Assembly: GCF_000003815.2 (NCBI RefSeq)
Contig: NC_049979.1
Location: 8,409,954-8,473,953 of the forward strand
Source: Branchiostoma floridae
Lineage: Eukaryota; Chordata; Leptocardii; Amphioxiformes; Branchiostomatidae
Direction: 5' to 3'
DNA length: 64,000 nt
The notes beneath the pieces were generated by a model, which had not been told where the DNA came from, ran no database searches, and was given only the letters and a program-made list of their open reading frames with translations. The stretch's first letter is position 1. Every line of letters begins with the position of its first letter. The position numbers were made by a program, and so were the translations under genes. Of the stretch, positions 60,801-64,000 are shown one piece after another.

Positions 60801-61909
60801 TTCCATATAAGCTCCAATGGTAGTACATAATGTACATGCCCCTCATGACTTGTGCACTCCTACATGTAGGTGATTGCTGTGAGCTGGTCCCCACAGTTTG
60901 AGGGTCCCCTGTCAGTACCAGAGGTGAGATGGCTCGTGTTATGGAATCATTATCAAGCTGCAATACCTTGACTGAATTGAAAAACATATGACTAGCTGTA
61001 GACACCATTGAAAATACATCATCAGTAGATAGCACTGTGTCACATATATTTAGAAATCAGCAATAAACCATTAATGCTACTTTCACAACACTATCATCAG
61101 TTCATGTTGCTTACAATTACAATAGTTACATACTCCTCTCAAGTCAAAACTAGCCATAGGAGAATACACATGGATTGTGATGGCTTATCATCCGGCCATG
61201 TTGCAAGGGCTATTGCCATAAAATCTTCATATATTATACATATCTATGTACTGATATGGAATATTGTTGCATGTATGTGATGTGGTTTGTCCCAACTAAT
61301 GATTGATTTTGTACAGGCTGATGTGGAGCCGTACTACCAGGCTTACAGGAGGTTGGTTCAGGCCATGCAGGACTCTCCTCTCAAGGTCTGTCAGGACTCT
61401 CTCCACTGTTTGTTCATGATACTAGTTGTCAGTTGCCCTTAGATGGTGCAATATTTTCAAATTTCTTTGTGCTACATTAATTTCTTAAAATCAGATAGTA
61501 TTTTCAGAACATTAGGAGAGACCACCTCAAGCCTTAGAGACTATCTGAAATTTGTCCTCATCACTTTCAGAAGGAGAGGCGTTTGGTAGCTGGTGACTGC
61601 CTAATCTTCAACAACAGACGCATGCTGCACTCCCGGAGGGCCTTCACACTGGCACCTGGCACTGTTCGACACTTACAGGTGAGGAAGCATTTTGAATTTT
61701 GACATGTGTTAAGTTGTTTTAGATGTATTGAAAGTAGCCTGTAAGAAATATTTTATCAGCTCTAACAAAGATATGTGACATTTCCTATTATTTTCCTCCA
61801 GGGCTGCTATATAAACATTGACGAGTTCAAGAATCGTGTGCAGGTCCTCTCCACACTGGTCGGTGATGGAAGCGAGGCTAGAAGGGTCGGCAACCACGAC
61901 TACTTCTAA
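54819..61909 (+). CDS. 2-oxoglutarate dioxygenase, gamma-butyrobetaine/trimethyllysine hydroxylase family, 15 coding exons
   Basis: Exons are 54819-54963, 55330-55406, 55936-56042, 56906-57033, 57448-57596, 57880-57941, 58451-58526, 58713-58757, 59168-59292, 60059-60199, 60466-60526, 60870-60923, 61317-61385, 61571-61678 and 61802-61909, for about 484 residues. The basic, Ser/Arg-rich N-terminus looks like a mitochondrial targeting peptide. WLRYHCHCLQC followed by EPEHVTVLP is the N-terminal zinc-binding domain (Cys, Cys, Cys, His) seen in BBOX1. The catalytic core has LDFHMDLMYYESPPGLQLLHC with the HxD iron ligands, GGESVLLDVF, and the distal His/Arg in RRMLHSRRAF. The enzyme family acts in carnitine biosynthesis. 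It is closer to BBOX1 than TMLHE in the N-terminal domain, but it could be an invertebrate-specific paralogue. The exon 5 donor is ambiguous (see findings). Confidence 0.88.
56229..56595. mobile_element. MITE-like element in dioxygenase intron 3
   Basis: GGCCACACCAATTTAATTTC is mirrored by GGAATTAAATTGTTGTGGCC, continuing inward through TTGGTTCACGGATT / AATCCGTGAACCAA and GGAGCGAG copies. The terminal inverted repeats exceed 35 bp with few mismatches. The unit is about 367 bp and non-coding. Confidence 0.75.
58187..58262 (+). repeat. relic of a LINE 3' tail, copy 3
   Basis: It contains TATAGGACTGTTTAGCCACA, GTCAATGTTGTAGGGCTGA and TTTTACCATGGTCAATATTG, matching the 3' part of 8285-8470 in reverse. 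Only the extreme 3' tail remains. Confidence 0.5.
59690..60045 (+). repeat. intronic tandem duplication of about 200 bp
   Basis: The blocks ACCCTAGCAACTTTCAA, GAGGCTATGA-CAA and GAGCCAGTATTCTCAG-CCTTCC recur 198-202 bp later as ACCCTAACAACTTTCAA, GAGGCTATGACAAACAA and GAGCCAGTTTTCTCAGACCTTCC. The second copy runs into the polypyrimidine tract and acceptor of exon 60059-60199. Confidence 0.75.
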
Positions 61910-63004
61910 AACAACAACAAGTGTCCTGGTCATCTTGTACTGAAAATGATTCTTTACTTCTGAACATGTAGACCTCTTAATCAACAGCAAAGATGTTGTG
62001 TTGGCATGATGCATTTTAGTGCTTTACTTTTTTTCTGTTGATTGTTACAACTTCAGATGTGTTAGTACTTTTTAAAAATGTAAAAAAAGGAAATTTCATT
62101 GCTGCTATTCAATGTATTAACAAAGTGTGAACAAAGTATTATAGGTACATAAAATCTGCACATTGGACACATCATATTGGTTAATAAGTGTGGGGGTGTT
62201 GACCTAGTATCACATTTCTAGGCCTCTTTGAGGACTTGGCTCCTGTACTATGGCATCTATAGCAATCTTACCATCTTTTCAATCGCATTTATTGTGTACT
62301 AGAACATGACAAAAGGTAGACACTGATAGATAAGTATATAAGTACATGTAGAAACATCAGTGAGTAACAGTTATATGAATAACTGCCAGCCTTCCCTGAC
62401 AGCTTATCATAAAGGTGCCACAATTAACAGTTCAAGCAGGGTTTTATTGTACAAGTCATGAAAATAGTTTATGCTGTATTAACATACAGTTGTACTTAAA
62501 TGCATATCATGGTAATGTTAATCACACTGTTGAAACGTTGTCACTACACTACATTTCATCAGGGGAGGAACGTTGACCTCAGGGAAGGCGGAATATAACC
62601 TAATGAACTACAGATAAAAATGTGAAAATCGCTGAAATAGCAGTTTTAAGCCAGTTTAAGTATTTAAAGACAAGTGGGCTGAGCAAAAAACAATGTGTTG
62701 CTCAAAAGTCAAAACCTAACTGGTGTCCCTGTGGAACATTTGTTGTATCTTAGTATATGTATATGTCATTATATATTTATTAACGATTATCTGGTATGAT
62801 TATGATAAAATATATGGTTATCACACCAAAAGACAACATTTTAGGATTATATTTTAATCAACAATATTAGTACTGTTAATTTGCCATACATATTTATGCG
62901 CCTTTCTCCTTGTCATATGCAAAATTTTAATGTTGCTCCATCAAAAAGTCATACTTCCAGTGTGGGAGTTCTGCGGCCAGGTAATTAAAATACAAGTTGA
63001 TCAT
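61910..63004. other. 3' regions of convergent genes, no additional gene
   Basis: AT-rich sequence follows the dioxygenase stop, with several possible poly(A) signals. The minus-strand neighbour also ends here. No coding signal or RNA gene was seen. Confidence 0.45.
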
Positions 63005-63781
63005 CTATAAATGTCTCATGGGTCTTGTAAGTCGCATCCAGCAGCGAGGATCGTTGAAGTAGTCATCAGCTAGCTGCTGCGGCTCCCCATCTTTCCCTAT
63101 GGTGTCTCGTAATTTGTAAGCCTTATCTCCTCTGGATTTTCGACAAATATTAAATGGTTTCCATATTTGTGTCACAAACAGTCCACAAATACATGCTGTA
63201 TAGCGGCGACACAAGTCCCGTTAGTAGTACATTTCATCATGGCGACCTTGAAGTCAACAAGCCAACAAAGAAAGCCTTCTTTGTTGGCTTTCACCCTCCT
63301 CAAAAGTTCAAGGAAGACGCTCTTACTGTTTGTACACCAAGACAGGGCCAACCCTGAAACCGCACTTGGAACATTTCATACTTTGCATGTAGGACCCATC
63401 CTCAAGTCGGACTTCTCCATCGGGCGGGAAGACGATCCGTGGAGGCTTGCTCATCCTGTCGCATGCGGGGCTCGCCTGGGAATGCTGCTTATTAAAGTCG
63501 TTAAACAAGTCCATCAGGAGGGGCAAATTCACTGGTCTATACCCTTGAATGCTTTCCGCAACTTCGCTGGGTTCGGCGGGTTGTGTCCCATCCGAGTCCT
63601 TGTCACCCGCCTGGCCCCCGTCCTCCATGACCTCCATGTGTCGCCCCACGTCGTCTTCTGGGTCCTGTTCTGGGCATTCATAATCCCCTGGAACTGGAAG
63701 GAGCTGTTTCTTCGGAGGAGTTCGCCCAGAATTTGGTCTCTTACCTCTCCGCCTCTTCTTCTTGAGGGGGTTGCTGGCCAT
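63005..63781 (-). CDS. uncharacterised Lys/Arg-rich protein with CxxC motif, exon model uncertain
   Basis: The first coding exon is open from ATG 63781 (MASNPLKKKRRRGKRPNSG) to a stop at 63323. It has a strong N-terminal nuclear localisation-like basic stretch, an acidic linker, YRPVNLPLLMDLFNDFNKQH, and PPDGEVRLEDGSYMQSMKCS followed by KCGF, a possible half of a zinc-binding site. A second conserved-looking segment at 63007-63130, after acceptor aaatccag|A, encodes GDKAYKLRDTIG and FNDPRCWMRLTRP before a stop. Joining from GTCTTGGT|gtacaa (about 63342) keeps the phase, but the donor is weak, so these may also be separate genes. The frame is open further 5', where a hydrophobic stretch occurs, but that is more likely UTR. 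I do not recognise the family. Confidence 0.4.
63259..63290. repeat. perfect 14-bp stem, 4-base loop hairpin
   Basis: AAGCCAACAAAGAA and TTCTTTGTTGGCTT are exact inverse complements separated by AGCC. The hairpin lies in the probable intron, or just past the stop, of the minus-strand gene at 63005-63781. It is not followed by a U-tract on either strand that would suggest a Pol III terminator. Confidence 0.75.
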
Positions 63782-64000
63782 ATCGTTGACGGATTGTGTC
63801 CAAAACGTCTGTTTATGGCAGTTTAACCTCCTTGGTTGAAACTTGCCCTGAGAAAACCTCAACAATAGCTTGCCTCTCACGGAGAAACAAAGACCCAAGC
63901 CAAGCCCAAGTAATAGATAGATCATGGGAGTGGCCTGACTATGTGGATTTGGTACTGCTCCGCCCACCCGAGGAGTTTGTTGGGGTCCCCCGAGGGCGAA

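Noticed and set aside
63167-63826. 219-codon plus-strand open frame
   Set aside because: It is antisense to the basic/acidic low-complexity exon on the minus strand, and its hydrophobic composition is what such an antisense frame produces.

Overview
This is a eukaryotic, intron-rich, AT-leaning genomic contig from an invertebrate chordate. The cephalochordate amphioxus (Branchiostoma) is the best fit. This is inferred from single-copy orthologues of vertebrate genes (one BACE, CDK5RAP3, kanadaptin, HYI, ANAPC13), a FoxQ2 gene, short introns of roughly 0.2-1 kb, and abundant small inverted-repeat elements. No bacterial-style operons, rRNA, functional tRNA or CRISPR features were seen. Two assembly gaps (45950-46049 and 46870-47260) interrupt a BACE intron.

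Layout, left to right. 436-1022 (-): a small secreted Cys-rich protein of unknown family. 3014-5256 (+): an uncharacterised gene ending in an RRM-like domain. 6228-12291 (+): kanadaptin (SLC4A1AP), 13 coding exons, complete. It converges on CDK5RAP3 at 13884-22549 (-), 14 coding exons, complete. The 3.5-kb last intron of CDK5RAP3 holds a duplicated 0.75-kb cassette and a 163-bp tandem repeat. CDK5RAP3 is divergent from a single-exon hydroxypyruvate isomerase (HYI, 23000-23812, +). 25284-26099 (-): intronless FoxQ2 with a compact TATA/CCAAT promoter. 26100-33964: about 8 kb without a recognisable gene. 33965-47540 (-): complete beta-secretase BACE, 10 coding exons and 502 residues, with several fold-back elements in its introns and 3' UTR. 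49318-52065 (-): a 915-residue single-exon zinc-finger protein built from two homologous finger blocks. 52342-52877 (-): ANAPC13, divergent from a 2-oxoglutarate dioxygenase of the gamma-butyrobetaine/trimethyllysine hydroxylase family (54819-61909, +, 15 coding exons). 63005-63781 (-): an unrecognised Lys/Arg-rich protein, partly resolved.

The genes do not form one pathway. They are mainly housekeeping functions: UFMylation/ER-phagy adaptor, APC/C subunit, mRNA-associated kanadaptin and carnitine-type dioxygenase. One developmental regulator (FoxQ2) and one membrane protease (BACE) complete the set. Two head-to-head pairs (CDK5RAP3/HYI and ANAPC13/dioxygenase) probably use bidirectional promoters, and both carry DR1-like nuclear-receptor half-site pairs. 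Much of the non-genic DNA is short inverted-repeat (MITE-like) elements, LINE 3' tails ending in a degenerate C2H2 motif, a tRNA-derived SINE and long perfect palindromes.

Exon borders were placed by eye from GT/AG sites, reading-phase continuity and remembered human homologues. Non-coding first exons and UTR ends are mostly not resolved.
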